Shown: piece by piece, positions 27,714 to 36,247 of the stretch
How positions within the stretch are numbered: the first letter of the stretch is position 1
How the letters are laid out: every line of letters starts with the position of its first letter
Origin: Paludibacter sp. 47-17
GTDB lineage: Bacteria > Bacteroidota > Bacteroidia > Bacteroidales > Paludibacteraceae
Assembly: GCA_001898935.1 (NCBI GenBank)
Contig: MKVT01000020.1
Coordinates: 124,001 to 188,000, forward strand
Reading direction: 5' to 3'
Length of the DNA stretch: 64,000 nucleotides
The notes under the pieces: model-generated
Database searches by the model: none
Told to the model about the DNA's origin: nothing
Seen by the model: only the letters and a program-made list of their open reading frames with translations
Program-made: the position numbers and the translations under genes

Positions 27714-27771
27714 TTGTCACATCAATGTAACAGTTATTACACACGGGGGAAATATGCCCGCACTACTTTTG
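27714..27771 (+). promoter_or_regulatory. PhoB-box-like array and -7 element of the phoB-like gene
   Basis: TTGTCACA (27714), ATGTAACA (27725), ATTACACA (27736) and GGGAAATA (27747) are in 11-base phase; 9 bases later TACTTTTG (27764-27771). The array before the regulator gene itself implies autoregulation. Confidence 0.7.
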
Positions 27772-27805
27772 TAAAGGTTGTTAAATCCATTTATACATCA
27801 GAATA

Positions 27806-28495
27806 ATGAATCCATACCGAATTTTAGTGGTCGACGATGAAGAGGACCTGTGTGAAATACTTCAGTTTAATTTGGAAACCGAGGGTTACCTGGTCGATGT
27901 GGCTTATTCGGCCGAAGAGGCGCTGAAGCTCGATCTGAGTAAGTACAAATTGCTGTTGCTCGATGTGATGATGGGCGAAATATCGGGTTTTAAGATGGCA
28001 CGCATGCTGCGTGAGAATCCGAAGTACGCCCGTATCCCGGTCATTTTCCTGACGGCCAAGGATACCGAAAACGACCGGCTGACCGGATTTAATATCGGTG
28101 CCGATGATTATATCTCCAAGCCCTTTTCGATTCGTGAAGTGTTGGCAAGGGTGAAGGCGGTGATGCGTCGCACTGCAGTTGCCGAAGCGCAGCCCGAAGA
28201 GGAAAAGTTGCTGGAATACGAAGGGCTGGTGATGAACTTAGGCAATAAAAAAGTGTTTATCGACGGGGAAGAAGCTCAATTTACCAAAAAAGAATTCGAG
28301 ATTCTGAAACTGTTTCTCGAAAACCGGAACCGGGTGTTTACCCGCGACGAAATGCTTACCAAGGTATGGACCGATGAAGTGGTGGTGCTCGATCGTACGA
28401 TCGATGTAAATATCACCCGCTTACGAAAAAAGATTGGTCCCTACGGAAAAAATATTGTGACACGGCTGGGGTATGGATACTGCTTTGAAAGCTGA
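27806..28495 (+). CDS. OmpR/PhoB-family response regulator
   Basis: A 229-residue two-component regulator. Receiver domain 1-120: acidic pocket D10-D11, phospho-acceptor D53 in LLLLDVMM, conserved threonine in FLTAK and lysine in YISKPF. Winged-helix DNA-binding domain about 132-229 (FTKKEFEILKLFLENRNRVF, then RTIDVNITRLRKKIG). PhoB and its relatives in the OmpR family bind 11-base direct repeats, which is exactly what precedes this gene and its neighbours. It is followed 47 bases later by the histidine kinase. Named PhoB-like by context; no symbol is given because several OmpR-family regulators look alike at this level. Confidence 0.88.
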   Translation: MNPYRILVVDDEEDLCEILQFNLETEGYLVDVAYSAEEALKLDLSKYKLLLLDVMMGEISGFKMARMLRENPKYARIPVIFLTAKDTENDRLTGFNIGADDYISKPFSIREVLARVKAVMRRTAVAEAQPEEEKLLEYEGLVMNLGNKKVFIDGEEAQFTKKEFEILKLFLENRNRVFTRDEMLTKVWTDEVVVLDRTIDVNITRLRKKIGPYGKNIVTRLGYGYCFES

Positions 28496-28542
28496 ACTTT
28501 TCAGGCGAACCTCTCACCGTTAACCGTTATTGAATTTGAATT

Positions 28543-30294
28543 ATGAAGTTAAACAGCCGGCTTTTTCTATATTTTTTCACCACGTTCCTTGCTTTGGTCG
28601 TGGTGATTGCTTTTTTTCAGTACCAGCGCGAAAAAGATTTCCGTACGGAGCAGCTCGACCAGTTGCTTTCGACCTACAACCATACCGTGAACCGCTATAT
28701 CGAGCTTAACGGGTTTAACCAGGAGTCGCTCAACGATTTCCTGCGGGTGCTGCCCGATAGTAGCGTACGGATTACAGTGGTTCAATTTAATGGCGATGTG
28801 GTGTACGATTCGTATGTGACCGACGAAACCCGGCTCGAAAACCATGCCCTGCGCCCCGAGATTCAGGCGGCAAACGAAGGCAAAGGGGTGTCGATTCGTA
28901 AATCGGGCTCCACCGGTATCGAATTTTACTACCTGGCGCATCGTTTTCAGCATTATTATATACGGAGTGCCCTTCCGTATAATGTATCACTGGCTGCAGC
29001 CTTATCGGCCAATATGTATTTTCTCTACATTATCTTCCTGGTGCTGGCCGCGGCATCGATCGTTTTGTTTTTTATCTCTAAAAATATCACCCGTTCCATC
29101 GACCGGCTTCAGCTTTTTCTGCAAAAGGCCGAAGATGAACAGATGGAAGAGGCCAATATTATTTTTCCCAAAGATCAGTTGGGGCAAATCAGTGCCAACA
29201 TCGTAAAAACCTACAAAAACCTCTGGCAAACGCAATGGCAGGTACGGCGCGAGCGCGAAAAGCTGATCCAGCACCTCCAGATTTCGCAGGAAGGTTTGGG
29301 TATTTTTTCGTCGGAGAAGAAAGAAATTCTGGTGAATACCCACTTTACACTCTATGCTCAGATTTTATCGGACAAGGAAATTGCCTCGGTGGATGAGATT
29401 TTCTATTTACCCGAATTTGCCGAGCTGAATAAATTTATCGACGACAGCCTGAAACAAAAGGGTATTCAGCGCAAACGGCTGCAGCTGGAAAAAGGGGGAC
29501 GGATTTTTCTCATTCAGGCCATCGTTTTCAAAGATGCAACCTTCGAGATCTCCATCAATGATATTACCATTCAGGAACAGGAAAACCGGCTCAAACGCCA
29601 GCTTACACAAAATATATCGCACGAGCTTAAAACGCCGGTAAGCAGCATTATGGGCTATATGGAAAGCATATTGAATAATCCGGGCCTCGACCCCGACAGG
29701 ATGAATTTTTTTATCGAACGTTCGTTTCAGCAGGCTCAACGTCTCACCTCGTTGCTGCAGGATATTTCCACGCTCAATAAAATTGACGAGTCGAAGGAGA
29801 TTTTTGAAAAAGCCCAAGTCGATATTGCCGAAACGGTGAAGGATGTGTTGCAGGATGTGCATCTTCAGCTGGAAGAAAAAGGCGTGATCGTTGAAAACAA
29901 GCTGATTGCTCCGCTTCCTGTGCAGGGAAATCGTTCGCTGTTGTATTCTATTTTCCGCAATCTGACCGATAATGCAATGGCCTATGCCGGCAGTAATATC
30001 ACGTTACGGATCGAATGTTACCGCGAAGATCCCGAATACTATTATTTTTCGTTCACCGATACGGGGGTGGGAGTGAAAGAAGAACATCTGTCGCGCCTGT
30101 TCGAACGCTTTTACCGTGTGGATAAGGGGCGTAGCCGTAAAGCCGGCGGTACGGGCCTGGGATTGGCAATTGTGAAAAATGCCGTGATCTTTCACGGGGG
30201 AAGTATTTCGGCCAAAAACATACCGGGCGGAGGCTTGAATTTTATCTTTTCGATCAGAAAGCATCAGGAGGCAGGAACCTCGAATCAAGCATAA
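28543..30294 (+). CDS. PhoR-like sensor histidine kinase
   Basis: A 583-residue membrane kinase. Two transmembrane helices (about 7-26 and 157-179) enclose a periplasmic region of about 130 residues. A HAMP-like helix (ITRSIDRLQLFL), a cytoplasmic PAS-like region (about 235-345), and the dimerisation domain with H360 in ISHELKTPVSSIMG follow. The ATPase has the N box (FRNLTDNAMAYA), G1 (DTGVGV) and G2 (GTGLGLAIV). It should phosphorylate the upstream regulator. Its last codons lie inside a 32-base perfect inverted repeat shared with the convergent PiT gene. No pst or phoU gene is nearby, so inhibition may come from the PhoU-like tail of the PiT transporter, which is inference. Confidence 0.88.
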   Translation: MKLNSRLFLYFFTTFLALVVVIAFFQYQREKDFRTEQLDQLLSTYNHTVNRYIELNGFNQESLNDFLRVLPDSSVRITVVQFNGDVVYDSYVTDETRLENHALRPEIQAANEGKGVSIRKSGSTGIEFYYLAHRFQHYYIRSALPYNVSLAAALSANMYFLYIIFLVLAAASIVLFFISKNITRSIDRLQLFLQKAEDEQMEEANIIFPKDQLGQISANIVKTYKNLWQTQWQVRREREKLIQHLQISQEGLGIFSSEKKEILVNTHFTLYAQILSDKEIASVDEIFYLPEFAELNKFIDDSLKQKGIQRKRLQLEKGGRIFLIQAIVFKDATFEISINDITIQEQENRLKRQLTQNISHELKTPVSSIMGYMESILNNPGLDPDRMNFFIERSFQQAQRLTSLLQDISTLNKIDESKEIFEKAQVDIAETVKDVLQDVHLQLEEKGVIVENKLIAPLPVQGNRSLLYSIFRNLTDNAMAYAGSNITLRIECYREDPEYYYFSFTDTGVGVKEEHLSRLFERFYRVDKGRSRKAGGTGLGLAIVKNAVIFHGGSISAKNIPGGGLNFIFSIRKHQEAGTSNQA

Positions 30295-30351
30295 AGCGTC
30301 GGGATAAACCGAACATCCGGTTCGGTTTATCCCGACGCTTTATGCTTGATT
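30283..30351. terminator. 32-base perfect inverted repeat between kinase and PiT genes
   Basis: Arms 30283-30314 and 30320-30351 are exact reverse complements over 32 bases around the loop ATCCG. The left arm includes the last four codons of the kinase, with its TAA; the right arm ends one base before the PiT stop triplet. It should act as a terminator in both directions, with T-rich DNA following on the plus strand (TTTATTT). The length and perfection are unusual. Confidence 0.85.
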
Positions 30352-32586
30352 TTATTTCAGCAGCCGTACCAGTCGCCGTTGCGACTTCATCAGGTTGCTC
30401 GACTGCATGGCGATCAGTTTGGTTTCGTTCAGCAGCGACAGGTACAAGATGCTGTTGCGGGTTCCCGAGGTCTGGCTTTTGGCCCGTTTAATCTGATTGC
30501 GTGTGGCTTCGGCGTACAAATCGGAAATCAACTGCCTTTTTGCTTTCAGTTGTTCCAGTTCCGAATAATCCCAACGCTGAATCATGCTCACGAATTCGTT
30601 CGACACATCGATTACCGCTTCACTCAACTTCTTCAGATCGACCATCTGCTCTTTGCTGAATCCCTCGTGGTTGTCGTTGATATACGTGAAGCTGGCCTCG
30701 GTCATAGCCTTCAGGGCCTTCGATATTTCATAAAAATAATCGATAATCTGGATGTAAAACTGTTCCGTCTCGATCGAAGCGCCTTGTATTCGTTTTAAGG
30801 TGGGTACCACTTCGTAATGGCGGCGGTTCTTGTATTTCAGGTAGATCGCATTGGCTTCACGTTGTAACTGGTTCAACAGTTTCCGGTCTTCGTTGGATAC
30901 GCCTTCGATGGTTGAGCGATAAATACGTACCATCGACGAAATCGCTTCTTCCATTTCGTTGGAGCAACTGTTGATTAATTCGGTTTCGTTGGTGATGATG
31001 TCGGTTGACGTTTTTTGTTCTTCGCGTGCTTCCCGTTTTTTGTGTACAATGGCAAACTGAATGAGCAGGGCAACCACCAGAATGATTAATCCGATAATTG
31101 CATAAATACCGCCAATCATCAGAATAAGCGCTACGATGGCTGATGCCGAGAAGGCCACGAAGGCGGTAAGAAACCATCCGCTGATCACCGTAAGCACTCC
31201 TGTGATGCGGTAAACGGCGCTTTCGCGGCCCCAGGCACGGTCGGCCAGTGCCGAACCCATTGCTACCATAAAGGTAACATAGGTGGTCGAAAGTGGAAGT
31301 TTTAAAGAAGTTCCCATCGAAATGAGTGCTGCGGCTACCGTAAGGTTGACCGATGCGCGAATCATATCAAAAGAAGGATCGCCCGATTGCTTCTTTTCAA
31401 GGGGCTTAAACCTGCTTTCGATAAAGCTTTTTACTTTTACCGGCGTGATGTAGTTGATGAATTTGCTGATGTTGAGAGCATTGCGTACCAGTGAGCGGGA
31501 AGCTTTCGTAGATGAGAACTGTTCGACTCCTTCGCCCTGGCGCGAGAGGTTTACTTCCGTTTTGGTTACACTTTTCGCCTTTTTGCTGAACCATAAAGCC
31601 AGCACCATGATTACCCCCGCTCCGAACAGATAGCGCCAGTCGACTACAACCACATCGTTTAAACTCCCCATGTACAGCTGATTGATGTCGCCTCCCTGTG
31701 CGGCAAAGGCCGAAGCAATGTCGAACGAGCTTTTGCCGGCCATAAATACCCCGATGAAGTTTACCAGGTCGTTGCCGGCAAAGGATAAGGCCAGTGCCGA
31801 TGTGCCGGCTAAAATGATGATCGTTAGTATTTTTACTTTGAACAGATGCTGGAGGAGCGCCATCAGGGCCGTCATGCCGGCAAAGGTGTAGAGTAAAATG
31901 AGGCCGGTATGCTGATCGAGATAGACCAAGGCTTCTTTCGAAATCAGGGTGGTGCCTTTTAATCCTTTTAAAATGGCAAAATAAGCGATGGCAGTGAGTG
32001 CTATGCCTCCCCAGATTGCTCCGAGGTACTGAAACGATTTTTTGTAATTAAACGAAAAGATGAGCCGGGAAATGTACATGACCACCGAGCCGACCACAAA
32101 GGAGATCAATACCGAGACGAATATTCCGGAGATGATCTTCAGGGCTTTGGCTGTGTTGATGTATTCGGCAAGATCGACCGTTTCGTTGTTTTGCCAGATG
32201 GTGAAAAGAGCTACGGCAACTGCAGCGCCCAGCAGTTCGAAAACCAGCGATACGGTAGTAGAGGTGGGTAATCCGAAGGTGTTAAATACATCGAGCAGAA
32301 TTACATCCGTAATCATGACCGCCAGAAAAAGCATCATGATGCTGGCAAAGGTGAATTTTTCGGGGTAAAACACTCCGCTTCGTGCAATTTCCATCATCCC
32401 GGTGGAAAACATAGCTCCGATAATCACTCCTACCGAGGCAACTGTGAGGATAACCCACATGGGCGCTACCTTGGAACCGATGCTGGAATTAAGAAAGTTG
32501 ACCGCATCATTGGCAACTCCCACAACCAGGTCCATGGCAGCTAAGGCCAGGAGAACCAGTACAATGACAATGTAAATACTGTCCAT
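30352..32586 (-). CDS. PiT-type phosphate permease with PhoU-like tail
   Basis: A 744-residue inorganic phosphate transporter. The two inverted PiT signatures are present: VANDAVNFLNSSIGSK (24-39) and FAGNDLVNFIGVFMAG near 268, with SLKLPLSTTYVTFMVAMGSA and ADRAWGRE in the second half. About 10-12 membrane helices reach residue 515. The last 220 residues are soluble, helical and PhoU/DUF47-like (EMEEAISSMVRIYRS, FYIQIIDYFYEISKALKAM). In most bacteria the PiT permease and its PhoU-like partner are separate proteins; here they are one chain. Three 11-base-phased repeats precede the gene, so it is part of the phosphate response and convergent with the kinase gene. Confidence 0.92.
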   Translation of the reverse strand: MDSIYIVIVLVLLALAAMDLVVGVANDAVNFLNSSIGSKVAPMWVILTVASVGVIIGAMFSTGMMEIARSGVFYPEKFTFASIMMLFLAVMITDVILLDVFNTFGLPTSTTVSLVFELLGAAVAVALFTIWQNNETVDLAEYINTAKALKIISGIFVSVLISFVVGSVVMYISRLIFSFNYKKSFQYLGAIWGGIALTAIAYFAILKGLKGTTLISKEALVYLDQHTGLILLYTFAGMTALMALLQHLFKVKILTIIILAGTSALALSFAGNDLVNFIGVFMAGKSSFDIASAFAAQGGDINQLYMGSLNDVVVVDWRYLFGAGVIMVLALWFSKKAKSVTKTEVNLSRQGEGVEQFSSTKASRSLVRNALNISKFINYITPVKVKSFIESRFKPLEKKQSGDPSFDMIRASVNLTVAAALISMGTSLKLPLSTTYVTFMVAMGSALADRAWGRESAVYRITGVLTVISGWFLTAFVAFSASAIVALILMIGGIYAIIGLIILVVALLIQFAIVHKKREAREEQKTSTDIITNETELINSCSNEMEEAISSMVRIYRSTIEGVSNEDRKLLNQLQREANAIYLKYKNRRHYEVVPTLKRIQGASIETEQFYIQIIDYFYEISKALKAMTEASFTYINDNHEGFSKEQMVDLKKLSEAVIDVSNEFVSMIQRWDYSELEQLKAKRQLISDLYAEATRNQIKRAKSQTSGTRNSILYLSLLNETKLIAMQSSNLMKSQRRLVRLLK

Positions 32587-32618
32587 TTAGTTTTTTAGTT
32601 TAATGTGAATTTATGCCG

Positions 32619-32665
32619 CAAAAGTATGCAATATATATTACAAATATGTTACATTGTTGTTGCAT
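32619..32665 (-). promoter_or_regulatory. PhoB-box-like array and -7 element of the PiT gene
   Basis: On the minus strand ATGCAACA (32658-32665), ATGTAACA (32647-32654) and TTGTAATA (32636-32643) are in 11-base phase, then 9 bases and TACTTTTG (32619-32626). The leader is about 27 bases. Confidence 0.75.
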
Positions 32666-32688
32666 TTTTATATCACGACGAATAAAAA

Positions 32689-32722
32689 ATTCGCCGAAAA
32701 CCGGTGGGTTTAATCAGCGAAT
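32689..32722 (-). terminator. Terminator of the TonB-dependent receptor gene
   Basis: ATTCGC/GCGAAT outer stem and AAACC/GGTTT inner stem, with TTTTTTATT following on the minus strand. It lies only 24 bases from the first PiT repeat, so it insulates the two genes. Confidence 0.75.
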
Positions 32723-32745
32723 CCGCATTGTTAAGCTGTTGGTAG

Positions 32746-35520
32746 TCAGAATTTCCAGTTTGCGCCCAGCGAAACTGTTCTTCCTGTGTTGTAGCGTTTG
32801 TTGGCAAGTGATATGCTTCCCCCGTTGCCATCGTCGTAGGTTTGTTGCGTACGGTGGTCCTGGGCGAGTATGTCTTTGATTCCGAACTTGAGCTCCAGCT
32901 GTTTGCCGATTTTTTTATTGAACGAAAAATCGATGACATGACGGGGCATTTCGTAAATATCGGGAACCAAAACAACGCCCTGGTTCAATTGAGCTGCTAC
33001 CAGAATCCGCTCCCCCATTACGTTGTACATCAGGTTTGCCGAAATACCTTTATTGTCGTTTTGGTAATAAATTCCGGCATTTACCACATAGGGCGATTGT
33101 CCTTGCAAGGCGCGGGTGCGTTCCGACTCCGTATCGGCAAACTCCACGCTGCTTTTGATCAATGAGGCGTTGATGTTCAAGCTGAAGTTTTGTAAGCCGA
33201 TAAAATTCAGCGATTTTTTCAGTTCCATTTCCACGCCGTAATTGGTAGCGCCCAATGCATTGGCGAAGGAGTACAGAGATCCGGCGCCTATGCTGACCAT
33301 TTCGATGGGGTTGGTGAAGTGTTTGTAAAATGCTGCAATAGTAAAGGTTTCGGTTGGAGAGGGGTAGAATTCAAAACGTAAATCGAGGTTGTGGATCGAC
33401 GCATTTTTCAACAATGGATTACCTACTACCGAGTTTTTTTCGGTGAAGTCGTAATAGGTGAGGGGAGCCACTTCGCGAAACTCGGGGCGGTTCATGCTTC
33501 GTGAATAGGCCAGTCGCAACAGCGTTTTTTCGTTCAGGTTGTAGGAGCTGTTGAGCGAAGGGAACAGGTCGAATTCGGGTTCGTCGACATTCACGGGCGA
33601 GCTGGCGTTGTAGTAACCCTGCAGCATCAGGCGGTTGAATTCGGCGCGAAGTCCTGCCGTGAGGTTTACCTTGCCTACGGGAAGGGTGAATTGCGCATAG
33701 CCGGCGGTGAGCAGGTTTTGAGCGCTGTAATTGTTGGCCACATTGGTTTGTTCGTCGATGCTCAATACTTTACCCTGGCCGAGATACGATTCGGTAAACA
33801 AGGTTTCAAACGGTAATGCATTGATTTGCGTCGTGGAAAACGGACCATAGGCATTGCGGTAGGTTAAGCTTCGTTCGCCGAAGTTGCGGGTTTTGTATTC
33901 TGCGTATACTCCGGCTTTGAAGGTCGGATTGAGCGCGGCGATACCTGTTTTTTTCTCCCAGTTGCTTCCTGCTGTATAAATGAATTCATGATTGTTCATA
34001 AACAGTCTGCCGAGTTCGTTGATGCTGGGTACGTCGGGTAATACATATTGATATACCCCGGCGCTCACTTCTTTTTTGCTCCAGTTCTGGCGGTCGGGCT
34101 CTATCCGGTTGGCATAGGCAAAGCCGGTGTTCCAGTCGAGGGTGTTGTTGTCGTCGCCATTCAGATTGTGTTTACCGCTCAATTGTCCCGAATAAGTAGT
34201 ACGCGACGAGTACTGGCTGCTGTAGTAGCGGAAATTGCTCATGCGGTAGTTATTCCACCCTTCGGTGTTCGAACTGTTCTGGATACCTGCCACATTCAGC
34301 AGGTTTTTAAATTCGAGTTTGGTGCCGTAGGCATTCTGATACGCCCAGTTGTGCATTAATCCGATCCGGTAATCACGATTGTAAATATCGGCATTGTATT
34401 TATAAAGATAAACAGGAAGCTGGTTTTGTGTGTCGTAGCGTTCGTACATGTAGTTCTGCATATTGCTGCGGGTGGAGTAAGCATTGCTGTAGCTTAACGA
34501 AGTAAGTGTTCCCAGCCGGGCTCCTCCTGTCAGGTTCCAGCGGTGGCCGGTAGCTATTGCAAGTTTTTGATTGGGCAGGGCAGTCGTGGGTTGCGCCATC
34601 CATTGCCCCGGAAGCTTAAGTGCCTCGGCATCGCGTCCGGCAGTCGGCAATTTATTCAGGTCGGCAGCAAATCCGGAGGGTAATCCGCGCTGCAGTTGCC
34701 CTAATCCGGCAAGGTCGGCCGTTTTTCCGGGGAGGAAATAAGCCTCGCGCAGGGTGGTCCGGTCGTTGTAAGCAATGCTGTATTCGGCCGTAGTAAAGTT
34801 GGCGTCGGGGATATTTTTGGTCGCTATTTTAATGAATCCCCCGGTAGCTTCGGCCGGATTTTCGGCCGATCCGGTTTTGTAAATCAACAGATTATCGATC
34901 ATGTTACTGGGAATCACATCGAACGAGAAAGCTTTTACATCGGTTTCGCTACTCGGAGTGCCGGCGTTGTTGAGCCATACATTGTTGTATCGTTGATTCA
35001 ACCCGCGCACCACGATGAAGCGATTGTCCTGGATCGTTACACCCGGAACCCGCTTTACCACTTCCGATGCATCTTTGTCGAGGGTTTTGCTTATTTGTTG
35101 CGATGAAATACCGCTGACCACCTGAATAGAAGTGCGCACGCTTCTTAATAACGATAAATCGGTGTCGGTTTTTACCTGGGCCACCACCTGGACGCTCTCG
35201 AGTTCCATGGCAGCTTCTTCCATTTCAATATTCAATACCGTGGGTTTTCCGGCGCTTACCACGATCGAAGTAAGGCGTTGTGTTTTGTACGATACATACG
35301 AAACCACCAAGGTATAATTTCCCGGGCCTATTTTTATTTCAAAATTTCCATCGATATCGGCGGTGGTTCCGTTGGTGGTGCCTTCCACCAGGATGGCAGC
35401 TCCTGTAAGCGGTTCCTTGTATTTTTTGTCGAAAACAGTTCCTTTGATTACGTTCTGAGCCTGTGTCGAGAGGAAGAAAAACAACAGGAAAAAAGCTAAA
35501 ATACCGTTTGATTTCGTCAT
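32746..35520 (-). CDS. TonB-dependent outer-membrane receptor of the phosphate block
   Basis: A TonB-dependent transporter of 924 residues from ATG 35520 (MTKSNGILAFFLLFFF, signal peptide); the longer frame overlaps its own -7 element and is rejected. Parts in order: a carboxypeptidase-regulatory-like domain about 25-105 (IKGTVFDKKYKEPLTGAAIL); a plug domain about 125-250 (DASEVVKRVPGVTIQDNRFI, VVRGLNQRYNNVWLNN); and a 22-strand barrel to the end (YNTGRTVSLGANWKF). There is no SusD partner. A three-repeat PhoB-box-like promoter links it to the beta-helix lipoprotein and the PiT permease, so I infer uptake of phosphate or an organophosphate; the ligand is unknown. Confidence 0.88.
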   Translation of the reverse strand: MTKSNGILAFFLLFFFLSTQAQNVIKGTVFDKKYKEPLTGAAILVEGTTNGTTADIDGNFEIKIGPGNYTLVVSYVSYKTQRLTSIVVSAGKPTVLNIEMEEAAMELESVQVVAQVKTDTDLSLLRSVRTSIQVVSGISSQQISKTLDKDASEVVKRVPGVTIQDNRFIVVRGLNQRYNNVWLNNAGTPSSETDVKAFSFDVIPSNMIDNLLIYKTGSAENPAEATGGFIKIATKNIPDANFTTAEYSIAYNDRTTLREAYFLPGKTADLAGLGQLQRGLPSGFAADLNKLPTAGRDAEALKLPGQWMAQPTTALPNQKLAIATGHRWNLTGGARLGTLTSLSYSNAYSTRSNMQNYMYERYDTQNQLPVYLYKYNADIYNRDYRIGLMHNWAYQNAYGTKLEFKNLLNVAGIQNSSNTEGWNNYRMSNFRYYSSQYSSRTTYSGQLSGKHNLNGDDNNTLDWNTGFAYANRIEPDRQNWSKKEVSAGVYQYVLPDVPSINELGRLFMNNHEFIYTAGSNWEKKTGIAALNPTFKAGVYAEYKTRNFGERSLTYRNAYGPFSTTQINALPFETLFTESYLGQGKVLSIDEQTNVANNYSAQNLLTAGYAQFTLPVGKVNLTAGLRAEFNRLMLQGYYNASSPVNVDEPEFDLFPSLNSSYNLNEKTLLRLAYSRSMNRPEFREVAPLTYYDFTEKNSVVGNPLLKNASIHNLDLRFEFYPSPTETFTIAAFYKHFTNPIEMVSIGAGSLYSFANALGATNYGVEMELKKSLNFIGLQNFSLNINASLIKSSVEFADTESERTRALQGQSPYVVNAGIYYQNDNKGISANLMYNVMGERILVAAQLNQGVVLVPDIYEMPRHVIDFSFNKKIGKQLELKFGIKDILAQDHRTQQTYDDGNGGSISLANKRYNTGRTVSLGANWKF

Positions 35521-35550
35521 TGCAGTGATACTTGTTTCTGATTTTCGCTG

Positions 35551-35597
35551 CAAAAGTACGAAATGAGTATTTCAACGCTGATAAAAAGGTGTTACAA
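35551..35597 (-). promoter_or_regulatory. PhoB-box-like array and -7 element of the receptor gene
   Basis: On the minus strand TTGTAACA (35590-35597), TTTTATCA (35579-35586) and TTGAAATA (35568-35575) in 11-base phase, then 9 bases and TACTTTTG (35551-35558). CTGTAGTG at 35601-35608 continues the phase weakly. The array almost touches the TetR stop at 35614. Confidence 0.7.
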
Positions 35598-35613
35598 TGG
35601 CACTACAGCCGAT

Positions 35614-36210
35614 TTAATGATGCTCGGGCTTGTTGAGTATACCCTGGATGATAAATTCGAGGATTTCGTATTTTTGATGTTCGAATTCCCGGGTCAGTGT
35701 TTTGCGGATATAGGGCACTTCAAGGCCTTTCACGGCATAAAAAATGATGATCGACGACAGTTCGGGGTCGATGGTTTTAAAAACCTTCTTTTCCAACCCT
35801 TCGACCAGTACCGCGCGCATCAGATCGATTTCCTGCTGATCGGTTTTACGGCGGGCACGTTCCACTTCGTAAATATCGCGGAAGAAATCGGCGCTCAACG
35901 AGCCGTTCCGGTCCACCACATGTTTAATTGCGTCGAGGTGAGTGATGATCAGATTTCGTAACCGGATGTCGGGATCGGTATTTTCGAGGGCTGCTTTTTT
36001 AGCCTGATCCACGATGTATTCAAGTTCTTTGTTTAAAACCGCCCTGAAAATCTCCTCTTTGTTGGTGAAGTAAGTATACAACGTCCGGCGGCCTCGTTTG
36101 GAGGCCTCGGCAATATCATTCATGGTCACGTTGCGTTTGCCTTTTTGTGCAAATAGCTCACGGGCCACTTCGATCAACATTTTTTTTGTTTTCGAGATTT
36201 TTTTGGACAT
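35614..36210 (-). CDS. TetR/AcrR-family regulator
   Basis: A 198-residue repressor-type regulator from ATG 36210 (MSKKISKTKK); the longer frame crosses the promoter. The N-terminal helix-turn-helix is clear: MLIEVARELFAQKG, MNDIAEASKRGRRTLYTYFTNKEEIF. The C-terminal ligand-binding part has no recognisable specificity. It stands between the Gate-domain gene and the TonB receptor gene, both on the same strand, and has its own promoter; nothing shows that it controls either. Confidence 0.88.
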   Translation of the reverse strand: MSKKISKTKKMLIEVARELFAQKGKRNVTMNDIAEASKRGRRTLYTYFTNKEEIFRAVLNKELEYIVDQAKKAALENTDPDIRLRNLIITHLDAIKHVVDRNGSLSADFFRDIYEVERARRKTDQQEIDLMRAVLVEGLEKKVFKTIDPELSSIIIFYAVKGLEVPYIRKTLTREFEHQKYEILEFIIQGILNKPEHH

Positions 36211-36229
36211 ACTATGGATTAAAGCACTG

Positions 36230-36237
36230 CAAAAATA
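36230..36237 (-). promoter_or_regulatory. -7 element TATTTTTG of the TetR gene
   Basis: TATTTTTG on the minus strand fits TAnnTTTG, 19 bases before ATG 36210, which supports that start. Confidence 0.5.
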
Positions 36238-36247
36238 CAATATTTGC

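Noticed and set aside
35521-35553. Upstream start of the TonB-dependent receptor
   Set aside because: These codons overlap the TACTTTTG element and precede the predicted transcription start; the signal peptide begins at ATG 35520.
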